Positions 1-11,672 of a stretch of 64,000 nt of DNA are shown here, one piece after another (within the stretch, counting starts at the first letter, position 1; every line of letters begins with the position of its first letter). The notes below the pieces were generated by a model, which was not told the origin of the DNA, made no database searches, and saw only the letters and a program-made list of their open reading frames with translations. This DNA comes from Hydractinia symbiolongicarpus. Its lineage: Eukaryota > Cnidaria > Hydrozoa > Anthoathecata > Hydractiniidae. A program made the translations under genes and the position numbers. The DNA lies in contig NC_079879.1 in the NCBI RefSeq assembly GCF_029227915.1, forward strand, positions 32,556,501 through 32,620,500, read 5' to 3'.

Positions 1-1120
1 TGCGTCACGTTTTCGTACCAACTTATATTTGGCGATAGGTTTCTGATATTACTAGGTTGCATCGCTTTTAACAGTGAAACGACTGACTGTGTGACTTAAT
101 TGAACTGATTTTAGACTTCAAACTTATAAATGTGATAAATGAGACAGTTGGACCCCAAGAAATAACATTCTTCTTAATTTGACATGATTGCTCGACTTCA
201 GCTATTACACTGGGCTCTGTGGTGGTGCTTTATTTAAAAGTGTAGATAAATAAGTCAGTTTTAACTGTGGGACCAATCCTGGCCGTTAGCGCGCGCTGAA
301 GAAATAGAGAAAGTGTTAAAAACTACATTTCATTGACTTTCTAACGGTATCAGTCCGTTTGAGTTACAACGGTGGCGTCACGTATTCGTACCAACATGTA
401 TTTAGCGATATGTTTCTGATGTTACTAGGTTAAATCACTTTTAACGGTGGAACGATTGACTACGGGACTTAATTGAACCCATTTTAGACTTTAAACTTAT
501 AAATGTGATAAATGAGACAATTGAACCCCCAGAAATAACATTCTTCTCAATTTGACATGATTGCTCGAACTCAGCGATTACACTGGGCGCTGAGGTAGCG
601 CTTTACTTAAAAATGTAGATAAATAAGTCATTTTTTACTGTGGGACCAATCCTCGCCGTTAGCTCGCGCTGAAAAAATAGAGAAAGTTTCAAGAACTACA
701 TTTCATTGTCTTTCTAACGGTATCAGTTTGTTTGAGTTTCAAGGGTTGTGTCACATATTCGTACCAACATGTATTTAGCGATATGTTTCTGATATTACTA
801 GTGTCCATCGCTTTTAACAGTGAAAGGATTGACTGTGTTACTTAATTGAACTGATTTGAGACTTTGAACTTATAAATGTGATAAATGAGACAATTGGACC
901 CCAAGAAATAAAATTCTTCTTAATTTGACATTATTGCTCGACTTCAGCTTTAACACTGGGCTCTGCGGTAGTGCTTTATTTCAAAGTGTAGATAAAAAAG
1001 TCAGCTTTAACTGAGGGACCAATCCTAGCCGTTAGCGCGCGCTGAAGAAATAGAAAAAGTTTGGAAAACTACATTTCATTGACTTTCTAACGGTATCAGT
1101 CCGTTTGTGTTACAACGGTT
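1..1120. repeat. Three full monomers, A/B-like variants
   Basis: Starts at 2, 375 and 748 (each 373 bp). The first and third are B-like (cttcagct with ctctg and gtgctttattt); the second has gaactcagcgattac with cgctgaggtagcg. The monomer starting at 375 carries the variant cagtttgtttgagtttcaagg in its tail, which breaks the AACGG/CCGTT inverted repeat. This stretch is not part of the 5-mer duplication that follows. Confidence 0.85.
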
Positions 1121-2984
1121 GCGTCACATATTCGTACCAACATGTATTTAGCGATATGTTTCTGATATTACTAGGTTGCATTGCTTTTAACGGTGAAACG
1201 ATTGACTGTGGGACTTAATTGAACTGATTTTGGACTTTGAGCTTAACAATGTGATAAATGAGCCAATTTGACTCCAAGAAATAACATTCTTCTTAATTTG
1301 ACATGATTGCTCGAACTCAGCGGTTACACTGGGCGCTGTGGTAGCGCTTTACTTAAAAATGTAGATAAATGAGTCATTTTTTACTGTAGGACCAATCCTA
1401 GCCGTTAGCTCGCGCTGAAGAAATAGAGTAAGTTTCAAGAACTACATTTCTTTGTCTTTCTAACGGTATCAGTTTGTTTGAGTTTCAAGGGTTGTGTCAC
1501 ATATTCGTACCAACATGTATTTAGCGATATGTTTCTGATATTACTAGGTTCCATCGCTTTTAACAGTGAAAGGATTGACTGTGTTTCTTAATTGAACTGA
1601 TTTTAGACTTTGAACTTATAAATGTGATAAATGAGACAATTGGACCCCAAGAAATAAAATTATTCTTAATTTGACATGATTGCTCGACTTCAGCTTTAAC
1701 ACTGGGCTCTGCGGTAGTGCTTTATTTAAAAGTGTAGATAAATAGTCATCTTTAACTGTGGGACCAATCCTAGCCGTTAGAGCGCGCTGAAGAAATAGAA
1801 AAAGTTTGGAAAACTACATTTCATTGACTTTCTAACGGTATCAGTCCGTTTGTGTTACAACGGTTGCGTCACATATTCGTACCAACATGTATTTAGCGAT
1901 ATGTTTCTGATATTAAGAGGTTGCATTGCTTTTAACGGTGAAACGATTGACTGTGGGACTTAATTGAACTGATTTTGGACTTTGAGCTTAATAATGTGAT
2001 AAATGAGCCAATTCGACTCCAAGAAATAACATTCTTCTTAATTTGACATGATTGCTGCAACTCAGCGATTACACTAGTCGGTGTGATAGCGCTTTATTTA
2101 AAAGTGTAGATGAATAAGTCATTTTTTACTGTGGGACAAATCCTAGCCGTTAGCGCGCGCTAACGAAGTAGAATCAGTTTCAAAAACTACATCTCATTGA
2201 CTTACTAACGGTATCAGTCCGTTTCACCTACAACGGTTGCGTCACCTATTTGTACCAACATGTATTTAGCGATATGTTTCTGATATTAAGAGGTTGCATT
2301 GCTTTTAACGGTGAAACGATTGACTGTGGAACTTAATTGAACTGATTTTGAAATTTGACCTTGTTAATGTGATAAATGAGCCAATTCAACTCCAAGAAAT
2401 AACATTCTTCTTAATTTGACATGATTGCTGTAACTCAGCGATAACAATGGCCGCTGTGACAGCGCTTTATTTAAAAGTGTAGATAACTAAGTCATTTTTT
2501 ACTGGGGGACAAATTTTAGCCGTTAGCGCGCGCTGACGAAGTAGAATCAGTTTCAAAAACTACATCTCATTGACTTACTAACGGTATCAGTCCATTTCAC
2601 CTACAACGGTTGCGTCACCTATTTTTACCAACATGTATTTAGCGATATGTTTCTGATATTACTAGGTTGCATTGCTTTTAACGGTGAAACGATTGACTGT
2701 GGGACTTAATTGAACTGATTTTGGACTTTGACCTTGTTAATGTGATAAATGAGCTAATTCGACTCCAAGAAATAACATTCTTCTTAATTTGACATGATTG
2801 CTGTAACTCAGCGATAACAATGGCCGCTGTGATAGCGCTTTATTTAAAAGTGTAGTTGAATAAGTCATCTTTTACTGTGGGACAAATCCTAGCCCTTAGC
2901 GCGCGCTGACGAAATAGGATCAGCTTCAAAAGCTACATTTCATTGACTTTCTAACGGTATCAGTCCGTTTGTGTTACAACGGTT
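1121..2984. repeat. 5-mer higher-order repeat, copy 1 (1,864 bp)
   Basis: Five monomers starting at 1,121, 1,494, 1,866, 2,239 and 2,612. Each matches its partner 1,864 bp downstream with only a few differences (for example tttactgtggg near 2,130 against ttaatgtggg near 3,990, and ttgaactg near 2,338 against ttgacctg near 4,203). The unit mixes A/B-like and D-like monomers, the last three using the tail gtttcacctacaacgg or the D dyad. Confidence 0.9.
2148..2165. other. 18-bp perfect palindrome around the GC core
   Basis: In this monomer the GC palindrome extends to CGTTAGCGCGCGCTAACG, a perfect 18-bp dyad, because the usual CTGAAG or CTGACG on its right reads CTAACG. Each arm carries a TAACG core. 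Most other D and E monomers differ by one mismatched pair (CTGACG); A, B and C differ by two (CTGAAG). Confidence 0.9.
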
Positions 2985-4011
2985 GCGTCACATATTCGTA
3001 CCAACATGTATTTAGCGATATGTTTCTGATATTACTAGGTTGCATTGCTTTTAACGGTGAAACGATTGACTGTGGGACTTAATTGAACTGATTTTGGACT
3101 TTGAGCTTAACAATGTGATAAATGAGCCAATTTGACTCCAAGAAATAACATTCTTCTTAATTTGACATGATTGCTCGAACTCAGCGGTTACACTGGGCGC
3201 TGTGGTAGCGCTTTACTTAAAAATGTAGATAAATGAGTCATTTTTTACTGTAGGACCAATCCTAGCCGTTAGCTCGCGCTGAAGAAATAGAGTAAGTTTC
3301 AAGAACTACATTTCTTTGTCTTTCTAACGGTATCAGTTTGTTTGAGTTTCAAGGGTTGTGTCACATATTCGTACCAACATGTATTTAGCGATATGTTTCT
3401 GATATTACTAGGTTCCATCGCTTTTAACAGTGAAAGGATTGACTGTGTTTCTTAATTGAACTGATTTTAGACTTTGAACTTATAAATGTGATAAATGAGA
3501 CAATTGGACCCCAAGAAATAAAATTATTCTTAATTTGACATGATTGCTCGACTTCAGCTTTAACACTGGGCTCTGCGGTAGTGCTTTATTTAAAAGTGTA
3601 GATAAATAGTCATCTTTAACTGTGGGACCAATCCTAGCCGTTAGAGCGCGCTGAAGAAATAGAAAAAGTTTAGAAAACTACATTTCATTGACTTTCTAAC
3701 GGTATCAGTCCGTTTGTGTTACAACGGTTGCGTCACATATTCGTACCAACATGTATTTAGCGATATGTTTCTGATATTAAGAGGTTGCATTGCTTTTAAC
3801 GGTGAAACGATTGACTGTGGGACTTAATTGAACTGATTTTGGACTTTGAGCTTAATAATGTGATAAATGAGCCAATTCGACTCCAAGAAATAACATTCTT
3901 CTTAATTTGACATGATTGCTGCAACTCAGCGATTACACTAGTCGGTGTGATAGCGCTTTATTTAAAAGTGTAGATGAATAAGTCATTTTTTAATGTGGGA
4001 CAAATCCTAGC

Positions 4012-4029
4012 CGTTAGCGCGCGCTAACG
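4012..4029. other. 18-bp perfect palindrome, second copy
   Basis: The same 18-bp dyad as at 2,148, carried here as part of the duplicated 5-mer block, so it is not an independent occurrence. Confidence 0.9.
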
Positions 4030-4569
4030 AAGTAGAATCAGTTTCAAAAACTACATCTCATTGACTTACTAACGGTATCAGTCCCTTTCACCTACAACGG
4101 TTGCGTCACCTATTTGTACCAACATGTATTTAGCGATATGTTTCTGATATTAAGAGGTTGCATTGCTTTTAACGGTGAAACGATTGACTGTGGAACTTAA
4201 TTGACCTGATTTTGAAATTTGACCTTGTTAATGTGATAAATGAGCCAATTCAACTCCAAGAAATAACATTCTTCTTAATTTGACATGATTGCTGTAACTC
4301 AGCGATAACAATGGCCGCTGTGACAGCGCTTTATTTAAAAGTGTAGATAACTAAGTCATTTTTTACTGGGGGACAAATTTTAGCCGTTAGCGCGCGCTGA
4401 CGAAGTAGAATCAGTTTCAAAAACTACATCTCATTGACTTACTAACGGTATCAGTCCGTTTCACCTGCAACGGTTGCGTCACCTATTTTTACCAACATGT
4501 ATTTAGCGATATGTTTCTGATATTACTAGGTTGCATTGCTTTTAACGGTGAAACGATTGACTGTGGGAC

Positions 4570-6080
4570 TTAATTGAACTGATTTTGGACTTTGACCTTG
4601 TTAATGTGATAAATGAGCTAATTCGACTCCAAGAAATAACATTCTTCTTAATTTGACATGATTGCTGTAACTCAGCGATAACAATGGCCGCTGTGATAGC
4701 GCTTTATTTAAAAGTGTAGTTGAATAAGTCATCTTTTACTGTGGGACAAATCCTAGCCCTTAGCGCGCGCTGACGAAATAGGATCAGCTTCAAAAGCTAC
4801 ATTTCATTGACTTACTAATGGTATCAGTCCGTTTGAGTTACAACGGTTTGCGTCACATATTCGTACCAACATGTGCTTAGCGATATGTTTCTGATATTAC
4901 TAGGTTCCATCGCTTTTAACAGTGAAACGATTGACTGTGTGAGTTAATTGAACTGATTTTAGACTTCAAACTTATAAATGTGATAAATGAAACAATTGGA
5001 TCCCCAGAAGTAACATTCTTCTTAATTTGACATGATTGTTCGACTTCAGCTTTCACACTGGGCGCTGTGGTAGCGCTTTACTTAAAAATGTAGATAAATA
5101 AGTCATTTTTTACTGTGGGACCAATCCTAACCGTTAGCGCGCGCTGAAGAAATAGAGAAAGTTTCGAAAACTACCTTTCATTGACTTTCTAACGGAATCA
5201 GTCGGTTTGAGTTACAACGGGTTGCGTCACATCTTCATACCAACATGTGTTTAGCGATATGTTTCTGATATTACTAGGTTCCATTGCTTTTAACAGTGAA
5301 ACGATTGACTGTGTGACTTAATTGAACTGATTTTAGACTTCAAACTTATAAATGTGATAAATGAGACAATTGTACTCCAAGAAATAACACTCTTTTTAAT
5401 TTGACATGATTGCTCGACTTCAGCTATTACACTGGGCTCTGTGGTGGTGCTATATTTAAAAGTGTAGATAAATAAGTCAGTTTTAAATGTGGGACCAATC
5501 CTAGCCGTTAGCGCGCTGAAGAAATAGAGAAAGTTTGGAACACTACATTTCATTGACTTTCTAACGGTATCTGTCCGTTTGAGTTACAACAGTTTGCGTC
5601 ACATATTCGTACCAACATGTGTTTAGCGATATGTTTCTGATATTACTAGGTTCCATCGCTTTTAACAGTGAAACGATTGACTGTGTGACTTAATTGAACT
5701 GATTTTAGACTTCATACTTATAAATGTAATAAATGAGACAATTGGATCCCAAGAAATAACATTCTTCTTAATTTGACATGATTGCTCGACTTCGGCTATT
5801 ACACTGGGCTCTGTGGTGGTGCTTTATTTAAAAGTGTAGATAAATAAGTCAGTTTTAACTGTGGGACCAATCCTAGCCGTTAGCGCGCGCTGAAGAAATA
5901 GAGAAAGTTTCAAAAACTACATTTCATTGACTTTCTAACGGTATCAGTCCGTTTGAGTTACAACGGTTGCGTCAAATATTCGTACCAACATGTATTTAGC
6001 GATACGTTTCTGATGTTACTAGGTTGCATCGCTTTTAACGGTGGAACGATTGACTATTGGACTTAATTGAACTGATTTTG
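4570..6080. repeat. Segment duplicated 4,100 bp downstream (11 monomers)
   Basis: About 1.5 kb that is nearly identical to about 8,670-10,180. Shared rare features include gtagttgaataagtc with agccctta, the 2-bp-shorter GC core at about 5,510 and 9,610, and ctgtccgtttgagttacaacag. The monomer starting at 5,969 switches near 6,080 from an A-type left half to a D-type right half, which marks one edge. Confidence 0.8.
4786..4798. other. Short dyad AGCTT-caa-AAGCT (subfamily D form)
   Basis: This is the D-subfamily version of the dyad at 26,064. The third base of the left arm is C in place of T and the matching base of the right arm is G in place of A, so the inverted repeat is kept by two matching changes. 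The same form recurs in D monomers near 2,930, 6,265, 8,885, 51,130, 54,115, 60,465, 61,560 and 62,300. Confidence 0.8.
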
Positions 6081-6770
6081 GACTTTGACCTTGTTAATGT
6101 GATAAATGAGCTAATTCGACTCCAAGAAATAACATTCTTCTTAATTTGACATGATTGCTGTAACTCAGCGATAACAATGGCCGCTGTGATAGCGCTTTAT
6201 TTAAAAGTGTAGTTGAATAAGTCATCTTTTAGCGTGGGACAAATCCTAGCCCTTAGCGCGCGCTGACGAAATAGGATCAGCTTCAAAAGCTACATTTCAT
6301 TGACTTACTAATAGTATCAGTCCGTTTGGGTTACAACGGTTTGCGTCACATATTCGTACCAACATGTGCTTAGCGATATGTTTCTGATATTACTAGGTTC
6401 CATCGCTTTTAACAGTAAAACGATTGACTGTGTGACTTAATTGAACTGATTTTAGACTTTAAATGTGATAAATGAGACAATTGGACTCCAAGAAATAACA
6501 TTCTTTTTAATTTGACATGATTGCTCGACTTCAGCTATTACACTGGGCTCTGTGGTGGTGCTACATTTAAAAGTGTAGATAAATAAGTCAGTTTTAACTG
6601 TGGGACCAATCCTAGCCGTTAGCGCGCGCTGAAGAAATAGAGAAAGTTTCGAAAACTACATTTCACTGACTTTCTAACGGAATCAGTCGGTTTGAGTTAC
6701 AACGGGTTGCGTCACATCTTCGTACCAACAGGTGTTTAGCGATATGTTTCTAATATTACTAGGTTCCATC
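6081..6770. repeat. Mosaic D/C monomers with an 8-bp deletion
   Basis: The D half and following monomer repeat the 4,590-4,980 stretch at an offset of 1,493 bp (four monomers). The monomer 6,343-6,708 is only 366 bp because about eight bases are missing near 6,460, where gacttcaaacttataaatg has become gactttaaatg. Confidence 0.75.
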
Positions 6771-8685
6771 GCTTTTACCAGTGAAACGATTGACTGTGTG
6801 ACTTAATTGAACTGATTTTAGACTTCATACTTATAAATGTGATAAATGAGACAATTGGATCCCAAGAAATAACATTCTTCTTAATTTGACATGATTGCTC
6901 GACTTCGGCTATTACACTGGGCTCTGTGGTGGTGCTTTATTTAAAAGTGTAGATAAATAAGTCAGTTTTAACTGTGGGACCAATCCTAGCCGTTAGCGCG
7001 CGCTGAAGAAATAGAGAAAGTTTCAAAAACTACATTTCATTGACTTTCTAACGGTATCAGTCCGTTTGAGTTACAACGGTTGCGTCAAATATTCGTACCA
7101 ACATGTATTTAGCGATACGTTTCTGATGTTACCAGGTTGCATCGCTTTTAACGGTGGAACGATTGACTATTGGACTTAATTGAACTGATTTTAGACTTTG
7201 AACTTATAAATGTGATAAATGAAACAATTGGATTCCCAGAAGTAACATTCTTCTTGATTTGACATGATTGCTCGACTTCAGCTTTCACACTGGGCGCTGT
7301 GGTAGCGCTTTACTTAAAAATGTAGATAAATAAGTCATTTTTTACTGTGGGACCAATCCTAACTGTTAGCGCGCGCTGAAGAAATAGAGAAAGTTTCAAA
7401 AACTACATTTCATTGACTTACTAATGGTATCAGTCCGTTTGAGTTACAACGGCTTGCGTCACATATTCGTACCAACATGTGCTTAGCGATATGTTTCTGA
7501 TATTACTAGGTTCCATCGCTTTTAACAGTGAAACGATTGACTGTGTGAGTTAATTGAGCTGATTTTAGACTTCAAACTTATAAATGTGATAAATGAGACA
7601 ATTGGATCCCAAGAAATAACATTCTTCTTAATTTGACATGATTGCTCGACTTCGGCTATTACGGTGGGCTCTGTGGTGGTACTTTATTTAAAAGTGTAGA
7701 TAAATAAGTCAGTTTTAACTGTGGCACCAATCCTAACCGTTAGCGCGCGCTGTAGAAATAGAGAAAGTTTCAAAAACTACATTTCATTGACTTTCTAACG
7801 GTATCAGTCCGTTTGAGTTACAACGGTTGCGTCACATATTCGTACCAACATGTATTTAGCGATACGTTTCTGATGTTACTAGGTTGCATCGCTTTTAACG
7901 GTGGAACGATTAACTATTGGACTTAATTGAACTGATTTTAGACTTTGAACTTATAAATGTAATAAATGAAACAATTGGATCCCCAGACGTAACATTCTTC
8001 TAAATTTGACATGATTGCTCGACTTCAGCTTTCACACTGGCCGCTGTGGTAGCGCTTTACTTAAAAATGTAGATAAATAAGTCATTTTTTACTGTGGGAC
8101 CAATCCTAACCGTTAGCGCGCGCTGAAGAAATAGAGAATGTTTCGAAAACTACATTTCATTGACTTTCTAACGTTATCAGTCGGTTTGAGTTACAACGGG
8201 TTGCGTCACATCTTCGTACCAACATGTGTTTAGCGATATGTTTCTGATATTACTAGGTTCCATTGCTTTAACAGTGAAACGATTGACTGTGTGACTTAAT
8301 TGAACTGATTTTAGACTTCAAACTTATAAATGTGATAAATGAGACAATTGGATTCCAAGAAATAACATTCTTTTTAATTTGACATGATTGCTCGACTTCA
8401 GCTATTACACTGGGCTCTGTGGTGGTGTTATATTTAAAAGTGTAGATAAATAAGTCAGTTTTAACTGTGGGACCAATCCTAGCCGTTAGCGCGCGCTGAA
8501 GAAATAGAGAAAGTTTCGAACACTACATTTTATTGACTTTCTAACGGTATCTGTCCGTTTGAGTTACAACAGTTTGCGTCACATATTCGTACCAACATGT
8601 GTTTAGCGATATGTTTCTGATATTACTAGGTTCCATCGCTTTTAACAGTGAAACGATTGACTGTGTGACTTAATTGAACTGATTT
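6771..8685. repeat. Segment duplicated 2,987 bp downstream (8 monomers)
   Basis: This matches about 9,758-11,672. The shared rare variants are ttttacca near 6,773 and 9,761, ttcttgattt at 7,251 and 10,238, and acggcttgcgtca near 7,450 and 10,440. A one-base difference (ccattgctttaac near 8,263) shifts the offset to 2,988 at its right end. Confidence 0.8.
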
Positions 8686-10180
8686 TGGACTTTGACCTTG
8701 TTAATGTGATAAATGAGCTAATTCGACTTCAAGAAATAACATTCTTCTTAATTTGACATGATTGCTGTAACTCAGCGATAACAATGGCCGCTGTGATAGC
8801 GCTTTATTTAAAAGTGTAGTTGAATAAGTCATCTTTTATTGTGGGACAAATCCTAGCCCTTAGCGCGCGCTGACGAAATAGGATCAGCTTCAAAAGCTAC
8901 ATTTCATTGACTTACTAATGGTATCAGTCCGTTTGAGTTACAACGGTTTGCGTCACATATTCCTACCAACATGTGCTTAGCGATATGTTTCTGATATTAC
9001 TAGGTTCCATCGCTTTTAACAGTGAAACGATTGACTGCGTGAGTTAATTGAACTGATTTTAGACTTCAAACTTATAAATGTGATAAATGAAACAATTGGA
9101 TCCCCAGAAGTAACATTCTTCTTAATTTGACATGATTGTTCGACTTCAGCTTTCACACTGGGCGCTGTGGTAGCGCTTTACTTAAAAATGTAGATAAATA
9201 AGTCATTTTTTACTGTGGGACCAATCCTAGCCGTTAGCGCGCGCTGAAGAAATAGAGAAAGTTTCGAAAACTACATTTCACTGACTTTCTAACGGAATCA
9301 GTCGGTTTGAGTTACAACGGGTTGCGTCACATCTTCGTACCGACATGTGTTTAGCGATATGTTTCTGATATTACTAGGTTCCATTGCTTTTAACAGTGAA
9401 ACGATTGACTGTTTGACTTAATTGAACTGATTTTAGACTTCAAACTTATAAATGTGATAAATGAGACAATTGGACTCCAAGAAATAACATTCTTTTTAAT
9501 TTGACATGATTGCTCGACTTCAGCTATTACACTGGGCTCTGTGGTGGTGTGATATTTAAAAGTGTAGATAAATAAGTCAGTTTTAACTGTGGGACCAATC
9601 CTAGCCGTTAGCGCGCTGAAGAAATAGAGAAAGTTTGGAACACTACATTTCATTGACTTTCTAACGGTATCTGTCCGTTTGAGTTACAACAGTTTGCGTC
9701 ACATATTCGTACCAACATGTGTTTAGCGATATGTTTCTGATATTACTAGGTTCCATCGCTTTTACCATTAAAACGATTGACTGTGTGACTTAATTGAACT
9801 GATTTTAGACTTCATACTTATAAATGTGATAAATGAGACAATTGGATCCCAAGAAATAACATTCTTCTTAATTTGACATGATTGCTCGACTTCGGCTATT
9901 ACAATGGGCTCTGTGGTGGTGCTTTATTTAAAAGTGTAGATAAATAAGTCAGTTTTAACTGTGGGACCAATCCTAGCCGTTAGCGCGCGTTGAAGAAATA
10001 GAGAAAGTTTCAAAAACTACATTTCATTGACTTTCTAACGATATCAGTCCGTTTGAGTTACAACGGTTGCGTCAAATATTCGTACCAACATGTATTTAGC
10101 GATACGTTTCTGATGTTACTAGGTTGCATCGCTTTTAACGGTGGAACGATTGACTATTGGACTTAATTGAACTGATTTTA
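8670..10180. repeat. Second copy of the 4,570-6,080 segment
   Basis: Offset is 4,100 bp. The left edge is inside the monomer starting at 8,576, whose left half is B-like and right half D-like. The right edge is near 10,180, where this copy stays A-type while the first copy switches to D. Confidence 0.8.
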
Positions 10181-11672
10181 GACTTTGAACTTATAAATGT
10201 GATAAATGAAACAATTGGATTCCCAGAAGTAACATTCTTCTTGATTTGACATGATTGCTCGACTTCAGCTTTCACACTGGGCGCTGTGGTAGCGCTTTAC
10301 TTAAAAATGTAGATAAATAAGTCATTTTTTACTGTGGGACCAATCCTAACTGTTAGCGCGCGCTGAAGAAATAGAGAAAGTTTCAAAAACTACATTTCAT
10401 TGATTTACTAATGGTATCAGTCCGTTTGAGTTACAACGGCTTGCGTCACATATTCGTACCAACATGTGCTTAACGATATGTTTCTGATATTACTAGGTTC
10501 CATCGCTTTTAACAGTGAAACGATTGACTGTGTGAGTTAATTGAGCTGATTTTAGACTTCAAAGTTATAAATGTGATAAATGAGACAATTGGATCCCAAG
10601 AAATAACATTCTTCTTAATTTGACATGATTGCTCGACTTCGGCTATTACAGTGGGCTCTGTGGTGGTACTTTATTTAAAAGTGTAGATAAATAAGTCAGT
10701 TTTAACTGTGGGACCAATCCTAACCGTTAGCGCGCGCTGTAGAAATAGAGAAAGTTTCAAAAACTACATTTCATTGACTTTCTAACGGTATCAGTCCGTT
10801 TGAGTTACAACGGTTGCGTCACATATTCGTACCAACATGTATTTAGCGATACGTTTCTGATGTTACTAGGTTGCATCGCTTTTAACGGTGGAACGATTAA
10901 CTATTGGACTTAATTGAACTGATTTTAGACTTTGAACTTATAAATGTAATAAATGAAACAATTGGATCCCCAGACGTAACATTCTTCTAAATTTGACATG
11001 ATTGCTCGACTTCAGCTTTCACACTGGCCGCTGTGGTAGCGCTTTACTTAAAAATGTAGATAAATAAGTCATTTTTTACTGTGGGACCAATCCTAACCGT
11101 TAGCGCGCGCTGAAGAAATAGAGAATGTTTCGAAAACTACATTTCATTGACTTTCTAACGGTATCAGTTGGTTTGAGTTACAACGGGTTGCGTCACATCT
11201 TCGTACCAACATGTGTTTAGCGATATGTTTCTGATATTACTAGGTTCCATTGCTTTTAACAGTGAAACGATTGACTGTGTGACTTAATTGAACTGATTTT
11301 AGACTTCAAACTTATAAATGTGATAAATGAGACAATTGGATTCCAAGAAATAACATTCTTTTTAATTTGACATGATTGCTCGACTTCAGCTATTACACTG
11401 GGCTCTGTGGTGGTGTTATATTTAAAAGTGTAGATAAATAAGTCAGTTTTAACTGTGGGACCAATCCTAGCCGTTAGCGCGCGCTGAAGAAATAGAGAAA
11501 GTTTCGAACACTACATTTTATTGACTTTCTAACGGTATCTGTCCGTTTGAGTTACAACAGTTTGCGTCACATATTCGTACCAACATGTGTTTAGCGATAT
11601 GTTTCTGATATTACTAGGTTCCATCGCTTTTAACAGTGAAACGATTGACTGTGTGACTTAATTGAACTGATT
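9758..11672. repeat. Second copy of the 6,771-8,685 segment
   Basis: Offset is 2,987-2,988 bp. It overlaps the end of the 4,100-bp-offset copy, so the two duplications happened in sequence or shared an exchange point in subfamily B sequence around 9,760-10,180. Confidence 0.8.

Larger units (their letters stand above)
2985..4849. repeat. 5-mer higher-order repeat, copy 2
   Basis: Starts at 2,985, 3,358, 3,730, 4,103 and 4,476. The match to copy 1 ends in the tail of the fifth monomer, where copy 1 has actttctaacggtatc and copy 2 has acttactaatggtatc (about 4,810). This is a simple tandem duplication in monomer register. Confidence 0.9.
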
